Assembly (NCBI GenBank): GCA_963976055.1 | Contig: CAXBJB010000002.1 | Coordinates: 372,001-436,000, forward strand | From: UBA1479 sp963976055 | Lineage (GTDB): Bacteria > Pseudomonadota > Alphaproteobacteria > Rhodospirillales > Casp-alpha2 | Direction: 5' to 3' | DNA: 64,000 nucleotides | In this document: piece by piece, positions 56,907-64,000 of the stretch | Numbering within the stretch: position 1 is the first letter of the stretch | Layout: the number at the start of each line of letters is the position of its first letter | Notes under the pieces: generated by a model | What the model was told of the DNA's origin: nothing | Seen by the model: only the letters and a program-made list of their open reading frames with translations | Databases searched by the model: none | Translations under genes and position numbers: made by a program

Positions 56907-58328
56907 ATGACGGTCGTGACCCGCTTTGCCCCTTCTCCCACTGGTTATCTGCACATCGGCGGCGCGCGCACGGCCTTGTACAATTGGTTGTTTGCCAAGC
57001 ATCACCAGCGCCACGGCGCCGGCGGCAAGTTCTATCTGCGGATCGAGGACACGGACCGCGTCCGTTCGACCCAGGCGGCGGTCGACGCCATCTACGCGGG
57101 CCTGGAATGGCTCGGCCTGGATTGGGACGGCGATCCGATTTCCCAGTTCGAACGCGTGGACCGGCACCGCGCCGCCGCCGAACGCCTGTTGGCCGAGGGC
57201 AAAGCCTATAAATGCTATTGCTCGCCCGAGGAGCTGACCGTGATGCGCGAAACCGCGCGCAAGGAAGGCCGTCAACGGATGTACGACGGCACCTGGCGCG
57301 ACCGCGACCCGTCGGAGGCCCCCGCCGGCGTCGATCCGGTGATCCGCATGAAAGCGCCGCTCGAAGGCGAAACAGTGATCGACGACCTGGTGCAGGGCCG
57401 GGTCACCGTCGCCAACGCGCAACTGGACGACATGGTGCTGCTGCGCGCCGACGGCACGCCGACCTACATGCTCGCCGTCGTCGTCGACGACCACGACATG
57501 GGTATCACCCATGTGATCCGCGGCGACGACCACCTGACCAACGCCTTTCGGCAGACGCAACTGTACCTGGCGCTGGGTTGGGACATGCCGATCTTCGCCC
57601 ATATCCCGCTGATCCACGGTCCGGACGGCGCCAAGCTGTCCAAGCGCCATGGCGCCCTGGGTGTCGAAGCTTACCGCGACGACGGTTTCCTGCCCGAAGC
57701 CCTGCGCAACTATCTGCTGCGCCTGGGCTGGAGCCACGGCGACGACGAAATCATTTCCACGGACCAGGCGATCGAATGGTTCGGGCTGGAAAACGTCGGC
57801 AAATCGGCGGCCCGGTTCGACGTCGCCAAACTGACCAGCCTGAACGGCCACTACATTCGCGAGGCCGATAACGCCCGGCTGGCTGGCCTTGTCATGGAGC
57901 GTTTGCAGGCCAGCCATCCAGGAAGGCTTGCTAAAGAGGCTCAGGATCGGCTATTTAAAGGCATGAATGGTTTGAAGGAACGCGCGAAAACAATTTCAGA
58001 ACTATCTGAAAACGCTACCTTTTACGCCCTTCAACGCCCCATCCCCAAAACGGAAAAAGCGCAGCAGCACCTGGGTGTGGAGGGTACCGCCCTGCTCCGC
58101 GACCTGCGCCCGGTCCTGGATGCCACCGAAACCTGGAGCGACGAAGCCCTGATGGCCGCCGCCAAGGAATTCGGAGAAGCCGGCGGCCTTAAGCTCGGTG
58201 CCGTCGCACAGCCTGTCCGCGCCGCCCTCACGGGCAGCACGGTTTCACCGAGCGTATTCGAGATCATGGATGTATTGGGCCGTGAGGAAACTTTGGGGCG
58301 TCTCGATGACGCCCTGGCCGGCCTTTAA
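56907..58328 (+). CDS. gltX: Glutamyl-tRNA synthetase
   Basis: The 473-residue class I synthetase has the HIGH-type motif TRFAPSPTGYLHIGGARTAL and the KMSKS-type motif KLSKRHGALGVEAYRDDGF. A CYCSPEEL segment lies in the zinc-finger-like insertion. It charges tRNA-Glu. Many alphaproteobacteria carry two GltX paralogues, one also charging tRNA-Gln, and which one this is cannot be told here. ATG 56907 fits the conserved N-terminus. A stretch at about 57924-58025 is notably AT-rich with rare codons. Confidence 0.96.
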   Translation: MTVVTRFAPSPTGYLHIGGARTALYNWLFAKHHQRHGAGGKFYLRIEDTDRVRSTQAAVDAIYAGLEWLGLDWDGDPISQFERVDRHRAAAERLLAEGKAYKCYCSPEELTVMRETARKEGRQRMYDGTWRDRDPSEAPAGVDPVIRMKAPLEGETVIDDLVQGRVTVANAQLDDMVLLRADGTPTYMLAVVVDDHDMGITHVIRGDDHLTNAFRQTQLYLALGWDMPIFAHIPLIHGPDGAKLSKRHGALGVEAYRDDGFLPEALRNYLLRLGWSHGDDEIISTDQAIEWFGLENVGKSAARFDVAKLTSLNGHYIREADNARLAGLVMERLQASHPGRLAKEAQDRLFKGMNGLKERAKTISELSENATFYALQRPIPKTEKAQQHLGVEGTALLRDLRPVLDATETWSDEALMAAAKEFGEAGGLKLGAVAQPVRAALTGSTVSPSVFEIMDVLGREETLGRLDDALAGL

Positions 58329-58423
58329 CCCCGGACGGACGCGTTAGAACCGCATACCCCGCGGCATGCGCGCCGAGACGAACCGGAGACCCCTGTCTCC
58401 GCCGCCCATAAGGAGGGACACGT

Positions 58424-59737
58424 ATGAGTGACACCAGCCACGGCAAGAACGCCACCTTTACCCTGACGGACAACCGCGACGGCAAGTCCTATGAACTGCC
58501 GGTCATGGACGCCAGCGTCGGTCCCTCCGTCATCGACGTGCGCAAGCTTTATGCGGAAACGGACTGCTTCACCTACGACCCCGGCTACACCTCGACGGGC
58601 AGCTGCGAGTCCAAGATCACCTTCATCGACGGCGATACGGGCATTCTGCTGTATCGCGGCATCCCCATTCAGGAGTTGGCCGAGAAATCCGACTTCATGG
58701 AGGTCTGCTACCTGCTGCTGTACGGCGAATTGCCGACGGGCGCGCAGAAGGCGAAGTTCGAAAACTCGATCACCTACCACACCATGCTGCACGAGCAGTT
58801 GGCCTATTTCTATCGTGGGTTCCGGCGCGACGCCCACCCCATGGCAATCATGTGCGGCGTCGTCGGCGCTCTGTCCGCGTTCTATCACGACTCGACCGAC
58901 ATCAATGACCCGCACCACCGGATGGTCGCGTCCCTGCGCCTGATCGCCAAGATGCCGACGATCGCCGCCTGGGCCTACAAATATTCGCAAGGCCAGCCGT
59001 TCATCTATCCGCGCAACGAACTAAGCTACGCGGAAAACTTCCTGCACATGATGTATGCGACGCCCTGCGAGGAGTACAAGGTCAACCCCGTCCTGGCCCG
59101 GGCCATGGACCGCATCCTGACCCTGCACGCGGACCATGAACAGAACGCCTCGACCTCGACCGTGCGCATGGCGGGTTCGTCGGGCGCCAACCCCTTCGCC
59201 TGCATCTCCGCCGGGATCGCGTCCCTTTGGGGCCCGGCCCATGGCGGCGCGAACGAGGCCGTGCTCAACATGCTGGGCGAGATCGGCCACAAGGACAACA
59301 TCAACGAATACATCAAGAAGGCCAAGGACAAGGACGATCCGTTCCGGCTCATGGGCTTCGGCCACCGGGTCTACAAGAACATGGACCCACGCGCCAACGT
59401 CATGCGCCAGTCCTGCCACGAGGTTCTTGAGGAACTGGGAATCAAGGACGAGCCCTTGCTCGACCTGGCCATGGAACTGGAGCGCATCGCGCTGGAGGAC
59501 GACTATTTCGTCCAGCGCAAGCTGTTCCCCAACGTCGACTTCTATTCCGGCATCATCTTCAAGGCCATGGGCATCCCGACCAGCATGTTCACCGTGCTGT
59601 TCGCGGTCGCCCGCACGGTCGGCTGGGTCGCCCAGTGGAACGAGATGATCGAGGATCCGAGCCAGAAGATCGGCCGCCCGCGCCAGCTCTACACCGGCTA
59701 CACCGAACGGCCCTATGTGCCGATCGACAAGCGCTAA
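58424..59737 (+). CDS. gltA: Citrate synthase
   Basis: The 437-residue protein is a type II citrate synthase: LYRGIPIQELAEKSDF, the histidine in LTLHADHEQNASTSTVRMAG, SLWGPAHGGANEAVLNML, GFGHRVYKNMDPRA, and the catalytic aspartate in NVDFYSGIIFKAMG. It starts the TCA cycle. The first 50 residues form the beta-rich N-terminal domain of hexameric proteobacterial enzymes. The ATG has AAGGAGG upstream. A strong terminator follows the gene. Confidence 0.97.
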   Translation: MSDTSHGKNATFTLTDNRDGKSYELPVMDASVGPSVIDVRKLYAETDCFTYDPGYTSTGSCESKITFIDGDTGILLYRGIPIQELAEKSDFMEVCYLLLYGELPTGAQKAKFENSITYHTMLHEQLAYFYRGFRRDAHPMAIMCGVVGALSAFYHDSTDINDPHHRMVASLRLIAKMPTIAAWAYKYSQGQPFIYPRNELSYAENFLHMMYATPCEEYKVNPVLARAMDRILTLHADHEQNASTSTVRMAGSSGANPFACISAGIASLWGPAHGGANEAVLNMLGEIGHKDNINEYIKKAKDKDDPFRLMGFGHRVYKNMDPRANVMRQSCHEVLEELGIKDEPLLDLAMELERIALEDDYFVQRKLFPNVDFYSGIIFKAMGIPTSMFTVLFAVARTVGWVAQWNEMIEDPSQKIGRPRQLYTGYTERPYVPIDKR

Positions 59738-59775
59738 GCCGCTGTTTCAACTGAATTAGACGTGACTTCGGCGAA

Positions 59776-59803
59776 GGGCCGTCCCCGGTGGGGCGGCCCT
59801 TTT
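59776..59803. terminator. Terminator between convergent gltA and lpxB
   Basis: GGGCCGTCCCC (59776-59786) faces GGGGCGGCCC (59790-59799), followed by TTTT on the plus strand. A GAA-rich flank lies on the other side. It ends gltA transcription and, placed between converging genes, may also act for lpxB. Confidence 0.8.
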
Positions 59804-59804
59804 G

Positions 59805-60986
59805 CTATGTTCGGTTGATGATGCCGGCGACCACGTCGGCCGCCGCCGCTGCCGGACCATCGGTGGGACCTTGCAACATGGTCATGGCCTGCTTGAAATG
59901 GCCCCGTTGCGTGGCGCGCGCGGCTTGATCGCCGAGCAAGGCTCGCAGGGCCGGAACGATGCGCGCGGCCGTGCAATCATCCTGAATGAATTCGGGCATG
60001 ACCTCTTCGCCCAGAAGAATGCTCACCAGCCCGGCGTGGGGGGTCCGAATCAGACGCCGGGCGATGGCTGCGGTCACGCCGGACACCTTGTAGGCAATCA
60101 CGGTCGGCACATCGGCGGCGGCCAGTTCCAGGGTCACCGTGCCCGAGGCCGCAAGCGCCGTGTCGGCGGCGGCGAAGGCCCGCCATTTTTCGTCATTCCC
60201 GGTAACCACAAGGGGATCGCCCGGCCAGTCACGTACGGCGGCGGCGATCCGGTCCCCGTGGCGGGCCAGGGTCGGCACCACCACGCGCCCGCGCCAGCCG
60301 CCGGCCCACAGTCGTGCCAAGGTTTCGCCGAACACGGGCAAAAGGCGATCCAATTCGCCGCCGCGCGATCCCGGCAGCACGGCCAGAACCTGCATGTCGC
60401 CGGGAATACCGTGGCGGGCGCGGAAGTCGGCGGCGCGGTCCTCGCCCCCGGGCTGCGCCCCCATGGACAGGGCGATGGGATGGCCGATGAAAGTCGCGGC
60501 CAGGCCTTCGCGCTCGAAATAAAGCGGCTCGAACGGATAGAGGCAGAGCATGTGATCCAGGAATTGGGCCACGGCCTTGGCCCGCTTCGGCCGCCAGGCC
60601 CAGACCGTAGGCGCCACGTAATGCACGATGGGCAGGTCTGGCCTGATGGCCTTTACCTTCTTGGCCACGCGGAAGCAGAAATCCGGGGCATCGATGGTCA
60701 CCAGCACGGCCGGGCTTTTGGCCAGAATGTCGGCGCGGGTTTCGGCCATGCGTTTCAGCAGCTGCGGCAGGCGCGGCGCGACCTCGGCCAGCCCCATGAC
60801 GGCCAGATCATCCATGGGAAACAGGCTGTCGAGGCCTTCGTCGGCCATCAAGGGACCGCCGACGCCCACGAAGCGGACCGCCCCGCCGAAACGGATCTTG
60901 AGCGCCGCCATCAGTGATGCCCCCAGGGCGTCGCCGGACGCCTCGCCAGCGATCAGATAGACCAGCGGTGCCTCCGGCGCCGTCAT
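59805..60986 (-). CDS. lpxB: Lipid-A-disaccharide synthase
   Basis: The 393-residue glycosyltransferase opens VYLIAGEASGDALGASLMAA, the LpxB signature, and contains GVGGPLMADEGLDSLF, HYVAPTVWAWRPKRA and VLPGSRGGEL. It joins UDP-diacylglucosamine to lipid X at the inner membrane to form the lipid A disaccharide. Its ATG overlaps the lpxI stop by 4 bp. It is the last gene of the visible lpx block. Confidence 0.96.
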   Translation of the reverse strand: MTAPEAPLVYLIAGEASGDALGASLMAALKIRFGGAVRFVGVGGPLMADEGLDSLFPMDDLAVMGLAEVAPRLPQLLKRMAETRADILAKSPAVLVTIDAPDFCFRVAKKVKAIRPDLPIVHYVAPTVWAWRPKRAKAVAQFLDHMLCLYPFEPLYFEREGLAATFIGHPIALSMGAQPGGEDRAADFRARHGIPGDMQVLAVLPGSRGGELDRLLPVFGETLARLWAGGWRGRVVVPTLARHGDRIAAAVRDWPGDPLVVTGNDEKWRAFAAADTALAASGTVTLELAAADVPTVIAYKVSGVTAAIARRLIRTPHAGLVSILLGEEVMPEFIQDDCTAARIVPALRALLGDQAARATQRGHFKQAMTMLQGPTDGPAAAAADVVAGIINRT

Positions 60987-61825
60987 GCCGGCCCCCCGTT
61001 CGAATCCGCGTCCGTGAAGCCGTGAACGACCAGACCGGCGGCATCGGCACGGCGGATCATCTCGTCGCGGTCCAGGATCAGCGACCGCCCGGCCTCGACG
61101 GAAATCCCGCGCAGGCCCGCGGCCACGGCCTGATCCACGGTGTCGGGGCCGACGGCGGGCAGGTCCACCCGCGGTTCCTGCCCCGGTTTCATGGCTTTCA
61201 CGAGAATGCCGCCCCGTGCCTCGAGCCCGGCGGCGGCGATCATGGCTTCGGTGCCTTGCGGGCCTTCCCAGGCCACCACACGACCACCGGCGGCAATCAC
61301 CGCCTGCCCGGCATCGCGGCAGCCATGGGCGCGGGCGCCGACGATCCCGGCGGCAAGGTCGCCCGCCATTTCCCGTGGCAATGCCTGCACGCCCAATGTT
61401 CCGGCGGGGGTCAGCAGATCCGGTGCCAGATCATGCGGGGCCAGGACCCGGAACCCTTCCTGCTCCTCAAGCGCCGTCAGGATGGCGGTCAACAACCCAT
61501 CATCGCCCCGCCCCAAGGCCTTGGTGCGGGCCAGGAACCGCGCCGACCACAGATCCGGGATCAGGTCGGCGGCCCGGGGCCGCCGCACGGCGCCGGACAG
61601 CACGATGTCGGTGATATCTAGGGATTTCAGGCGTTTGATGATGCCGCCCACGGCGCCCAGACGGAACGTCTCGACCTCTGTGCCGGCAAACCGGTCCGCA
61701 TCCCCCTGCCCCTTCAGCGCGGCCACGAACACGGGCCGGCCGGCGGCATGGCAGCGTTGCACGAGAATCTCGGGCAGCAGACCCCCGCCCGCGATGATCC
61801 CAAGCCGGGGCAAGCTAGGCCGCAT
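60983..61825 (-). CDS. lpxI: UDP-2,3-diacylglucosamine diphosphatase LpxI
   Basis: The 280-residue protein has LGIIAGGGLLPEIL at the N-terminus, DIVLSGAVRRPR, and a C-terminal domain with LPAVGPDTVDQAVAAGLRGI and GFTDADS near the end. These are features of LpxI (DUF1009), the enzyme that replaces LpxH in alphaproteobacteria and makes lipid X by a different cleavage chemistry. It lies between lpxA and lpxB, overlapping lpxB by 4 bp and lpxA by 11 bp, which fits the pathway order. Confidence 0.94.
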   Translation of the reverse strand: MRPSLPRLGIIAGGGLLPEILVQRCHAAGRPVFVAALKGQGDADRFAGTEVETFRLGAVGGIIKRLKSLDITDIVLSGAVRRPRAADLIPDLWSARFLARTKALGRGDDGLLTAILTALEEQEGFRVLAPHDLAPDLLTPAGTLGVQALPREMAGDLAAGIVGARAHGCRDAGQAVIAAGGRVVAWEGPQGTEAMIAAAGLEARGGILVKAMKPGQEPRVDLPAVGPDTVDQAVAAGLRGISVEAGRSLILDRDEMIRRADAAGLVVHGFTDADSNGGPA

Positions 61826-62615
61826 CCTCCACCGGGGGCTGACAGATGGAGCGCGAGGAATCGGAGCGGATGAACTCGACGATTTCCATGACCGGCTGGT
61901 TGTCGCCGAACAGGTTCGCGACGTCGTCCAGGCGCTCGGCCATGGTGCCTTCCTGGGCGAAGATCAGGCGGTAGGCTTGGCGCAGGGCATGGATCGTTTC
62001 GCGATCGAAACTTCGGCGCTTGAGGCCGACCAGGTTCAAGCCTTCAAGCTTGGCCCGGTTGCCGGTGACCGAGCCGTAGGGAATCACGTCCTGGGTCACG
62101 CCGGTCATGCCGCCGATCATGGCGTGGCGGCCGATGCGCACGAACTGATGGACCGCCGACAGACCGCCGACGATGGCCCATTCCTCGATCGACACATGCC
62201 CCGCCAGGGTGGCGTTGTTGACCAGGATCACGTTGTCGGAAACCTGACAGTCATGGGCGACATGGGCGCCCACCATGAACAGACAGTTGTTGCCGACCTT
62301 GGTTTCCAGGCCGCCGCCTTCGGTGCCCGGGTTCATGGTCACGTGTTCACGGATGATCGTATTGGCGCCGATCACCAGACGCGAGACCTCGCCCTTGAAT
62401 TTCAGGTCCTGAGGCGCATGCCCCAGGGAGGCAAAAGGAAACACGCGGCTATGGGCGCCGACGCGGGTATGCCCCTCGACCACGACGTGGGACAGCAGTT
62501 CGACGCCGTCCTCAAGCACCGCGTCGGGCCCGACAACGCAGAACGGGCCGATTTTGACCCCGCTGCCGATCTCGGCGTCCGGATGGACCTGGGCCGTGGT
62601 GTGAATGTCGGTCAT
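61815..62615 (-). CDS. lpxA: UDP-N-acetylglucosamine O-acyltransferase
   Basis: The 266-residue protein is a left-handed beta-helix of hexapeptide repeats. LpxA-specific segments include VHPDAEIGSGVKIGPFCVVG, the catalytic histidine in MVGAHVAHDCQV, and VHQFVRIGRHAMIGG. The C-terminal helical part ends QPPVEDAA. It adds a 3-hydroxyacyl group to UDP-GlcNAc, the first step of lipid A. The ATG at 62615 overlaps the fabZ stop by 4 bp. Confidence 0.96.
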   Translation of the reverse strand: MTDIHTTAQVHPDAEIGSGVKIGPFCVVGPDAVLEDGVELLSHVVVEGHTRVGAHSRVFPFASLGHAPQDLKFKGEVSRLVIGANTIIREHVTMNPGTEGGGLETKVGNNCLFMVGAHVAHDCQVSDNVILVNNATLAGHVSIEEWAIVGGLSAVHQFVRIGRHAMIGGMTGVTQDVIPYGSVTGNRAKLEGLNLVGLKRRSFDRETIHALRQAYRLIFAQEGTMAERLDDVANLFGDNQPVMEIVEFIRSDSSRSICQPPVEDAA

Positions 62616-63076
62616 TTCTGTCTCACGATCATGGCCGCAAACACGGCCTCCGCCTTGGTGACGCCGTCGGCGACGGCCTTGCCCTTGAATTTCCACACGT
62701 CGCCCCGGTTCTGGATGCATTCGACATGAATATGCACGCAGTCGCCGGGCACCACGGGCTTGCGGAACCGGGCGTTGTCCACGGTCATGAAATAGACCAG
62801 GGCGTCCTTGGCGTCGGTCAACCCGGCCATGACCAGCACGCCCGCCGTCTGCGCCATGGCCTCGACGATCAGCACGCCGGGCATGATCGGGTGGCCGGGA
62901 AAATGGCCTTGGAAGAAGGGTTCGTTGATGGTCACGTTCTTGATGCCCGTACCGCTCGTGCCGGGGATTGCATCGATGACCTTGTCGATCAAAAGAAACG
63001 GATACCGATGCGGGATCATTTCCATGATCCGGTTGATATCGATTTCCATGGTTTCCGTTCTTGCCTCGGAATCCAT
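62612..63076 (-). CDS. fabZ: 3-hydroxyacyl-[ACP] dehydratase FabZ
   Basis: The 154-residue hot-dog-fold protein has MIPHRYPFLLIDKV, FFQGHFPGHPIMPGVLIVEA with the catalytic histidine and glutamate, and KPVVPGD. It dehydrates 3-hydroxyacyl-ACP in fatty acid elongation and competes with LpxA for the same substrate, hence their linkage. ATG 63076 has a GGAG within the lpxD end. Met10 (63049) is an alternative. It lies 5 bp after lpxD and overlaps lpxA by 4 bp. Confidence 0.96.
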   Translation of the reverse strand: MDSEARTETMEIDINRIMEMIPHRYPFLLIDKVIDAIPGTSGTGIKNVTINEPFFQGHFPGHPIMPGVLIVEAMAQTAGVLVMAGLTDAKDALVYFMTVDNARFRKPVVPGDCVHIHVECIQNRGDVWKFKGKAVADGVTKAEAVFAAMIVRQK

Positions 63077-63081
63077 CGCCC

Positions 63082-64000
63082 CTAGTCTCCTTTCTTCCTG
63101 GTCAACCTGGACAAGGTCGCCAATTCCTTCATCCATTCGCGCCTGTCCTTGGCGGGAGACCCGCCGATGGTCGCCCCCGGCGGCACGTCGCGCATCACTC
63201 CGCTTTGGGCGGCGATGCGCACGCCCTTGCCGATCGTCAAGTGGCCGGCGATGCCGACCTGGCCGCCGATAATAACAAAATCGTCGATATGGGTACTGCC
63301 AGAAATGCCGACGAAGCTGACGAGGATGCACCCTCGCCCGATCCGCACGTTGTGGGCGATCTGCACCAGGTTGTCGATCTTCGTCCCGGCGCCGATCACC
63401 GTGTCGGGCCCGGCGCCCCGGTCGATGGTCGTGTTGGCGCCGATTTCGACATCCGATTCAATGATGACCCGGCCCAGCTGCGGCACCTTCAGATGCCCCG
63501 CCGGCCCCGGCGCGAAGCCGAATCCGTCCTGCCCCACGCGCACGCCCGGATGGATGATGACGCGGTCCCCGACAAGGCAATACTGCAACGTGACACCGGC
63601 CCCGATGACGCAGTCCGCGCCGATGGTAACGCCGTGCTCGACCACGGCGCCCGGGCCGATCGCGGTTCCCGCACCGATCACGGCGCCATCCTGGACCACG
63701 GCGCCGGCCTCGATGCGGCTTTCCGGCGAAATATCCGCGCCGGCGGCGACATGGGCGCCGGGGTGGATGCCGGGTTCAATCGGCGGCCGCGGATAGAAAT
63801 GCGCCGCCGCCATGGCGAAGGCACGGTACGGATCGTCGCTCAACAACAGGGCGGCGCCTTTTGGCGCCTGATCCGCAAGGCCGGGAACCGCCAGGATCGC
63901 GGAGGCCTTGGCCGCGCGGAACGCATCCAGATACTTGCGGTTGTCGATGAAGCTCAGGTGTCCCTCGCCCGCCGTGGACAGCGGCATGACGTCAACGACC
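63082..64000 (-). CDS. lpxD: UDP-3-O-acylglucosamine N-acyltransferase (5' end beyond the window)
   Basis: The frame is open to the right edge, so the start is missing. The visible part begins VVDVMPLSTAGEGHLSFIDN, the middle of the LpxD N-terminal domain, and about 40 residues are expected upstream. Hexapeptide repeats follow (AGADISPESRIEAGAVVQDG and so on), with the catalytic histidine probably in KIDNLVQIAHNVRIG, and GGSPAKDRREWMKEL at the C-terminus. It adds the N-linked hydroxyacyl chain in lipid A synthesis. A Met at 63987 is internal, not the start. Confidence 0.95.
   Translation of the reverse strand, partial: VVDVMPLSTAGEGHLSFIDNRKYLDAFRAAKASAILAVPGLADQAPKGAALLLSDDPYRAFAMAAAHFYPRPPIEPGIHPGAHVAAGADISPESRIEAGAVVQDGAVIGAGTAIGPGAVVEHGVTIGADCVIGAGVTLQYCLVGDRVIIHPGVRVGQDGFGFAPGPAGHLKVPQLGRVIIESDVEIGANTTIDRGAGPDTVIGAGTKIDNLVQIAHNVRIGRGCILVSFVGISGSTHIDDFVIIGGQVGIAGHLTIGKGVRIAAQSGVMRDVPPGATIGGSPAKDRREWMKELATLSRLTRKKGD

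Overview
The window is about 64 kb of GC-rich chromosome. It is almost certainly from an alphaproteobacterium, and most likely a Rhodospirillales-type organism. That placement is inferred from gene content and order, not from a marker phylogeny. The supporting points are a single bifunctional Rel/SpoT enzyme, small DUF4169 and DUF4170 proteins, a lexA promoter with the alphaproteobacterial GAAC-N7-GAAC SOS box, a pyruvate dehydrogenase E1-beta with its own lipoyl domain, LpxI in the lipid A cluster, and a bactofilin/M23 peptidase pair. Coding density is high and most genes are housekeeping. I see no rRNA, tRNA, CRISPR array, prophage or intact transposase.

Layout from left to right. 1-6 kb: the tail of an unidentified gene, the aminoacyl-tRNA-protein transferase bpt, and on the minus strand parC followed by a P2-type cation ATPase. 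6-13 kb (minus strand): a compact run read rpoZ, rel, pdxJ, acpS, lepB, rnc, era, recO, with several 4-bp stop/start overlaps. 13-21 kb is the most accessory-looking part: folK, an NYN-domain protein coupled to a family 5 uracil-DNA glycosylase, DUF4169 and DUF4170 proteins, a glutathione transferase, a ferric-reductase-like flavocytochrome with a tiny membrane peptide behind it, a MITE-like repeat, a second NYN protein with an OST-HTH domain, and a fatty acid desaturase. 21-31 kb: a sulfite-oxidase-like molybdoenzyme coupled to smpB, dapA, a lytic transglycosylase, a HAD dehalogenase / hydrolase / threonine dehydratase set, a bactofilin with its M23 peptidase, pgpA and a CinA-type amidase.

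31-44 kb is a long minus-strand run read tpiA, secG, (terminator), pyrG, kdsA, eno, ftsB, two ABM-fold proteins, pdhA, pdhB, pdhC, lpdA, lipA and a RatA/COQ10 protein. It links lower glycolysis, the pyruvate dehydrogenase complex and lipoate synthesis. 44-54 kb (mostly plus): a PpiD-type chaperone, trpE, a divergent polysaccharide deacetylase on the other strand, then trpG-trpD-trpC-moaC-moeA and an SOS-controlled lexA. 54-64 kb: comEC (minus), gltX and gltA (plus), a bidirectional terminator, and the lipid A/fatty acid cluster read lpxD-fabZ-lpxA-lpxI-lpxB, with lpxD running off the right edge.

No convincing, wholly new multi-gene system stands out. The items most worth a second look are the MITE-like element and its solo copy (18.4-18.8 kb), the NYN/uracil-glycosylase pair (14.0-15.3 kb), the NYN-OST-HTH protein, the leucine in the quinolone-binding position of ParC, the tandem ABM proteins between ftsB and pdhA, and short low-GC codon patches inside gltX and trpC.
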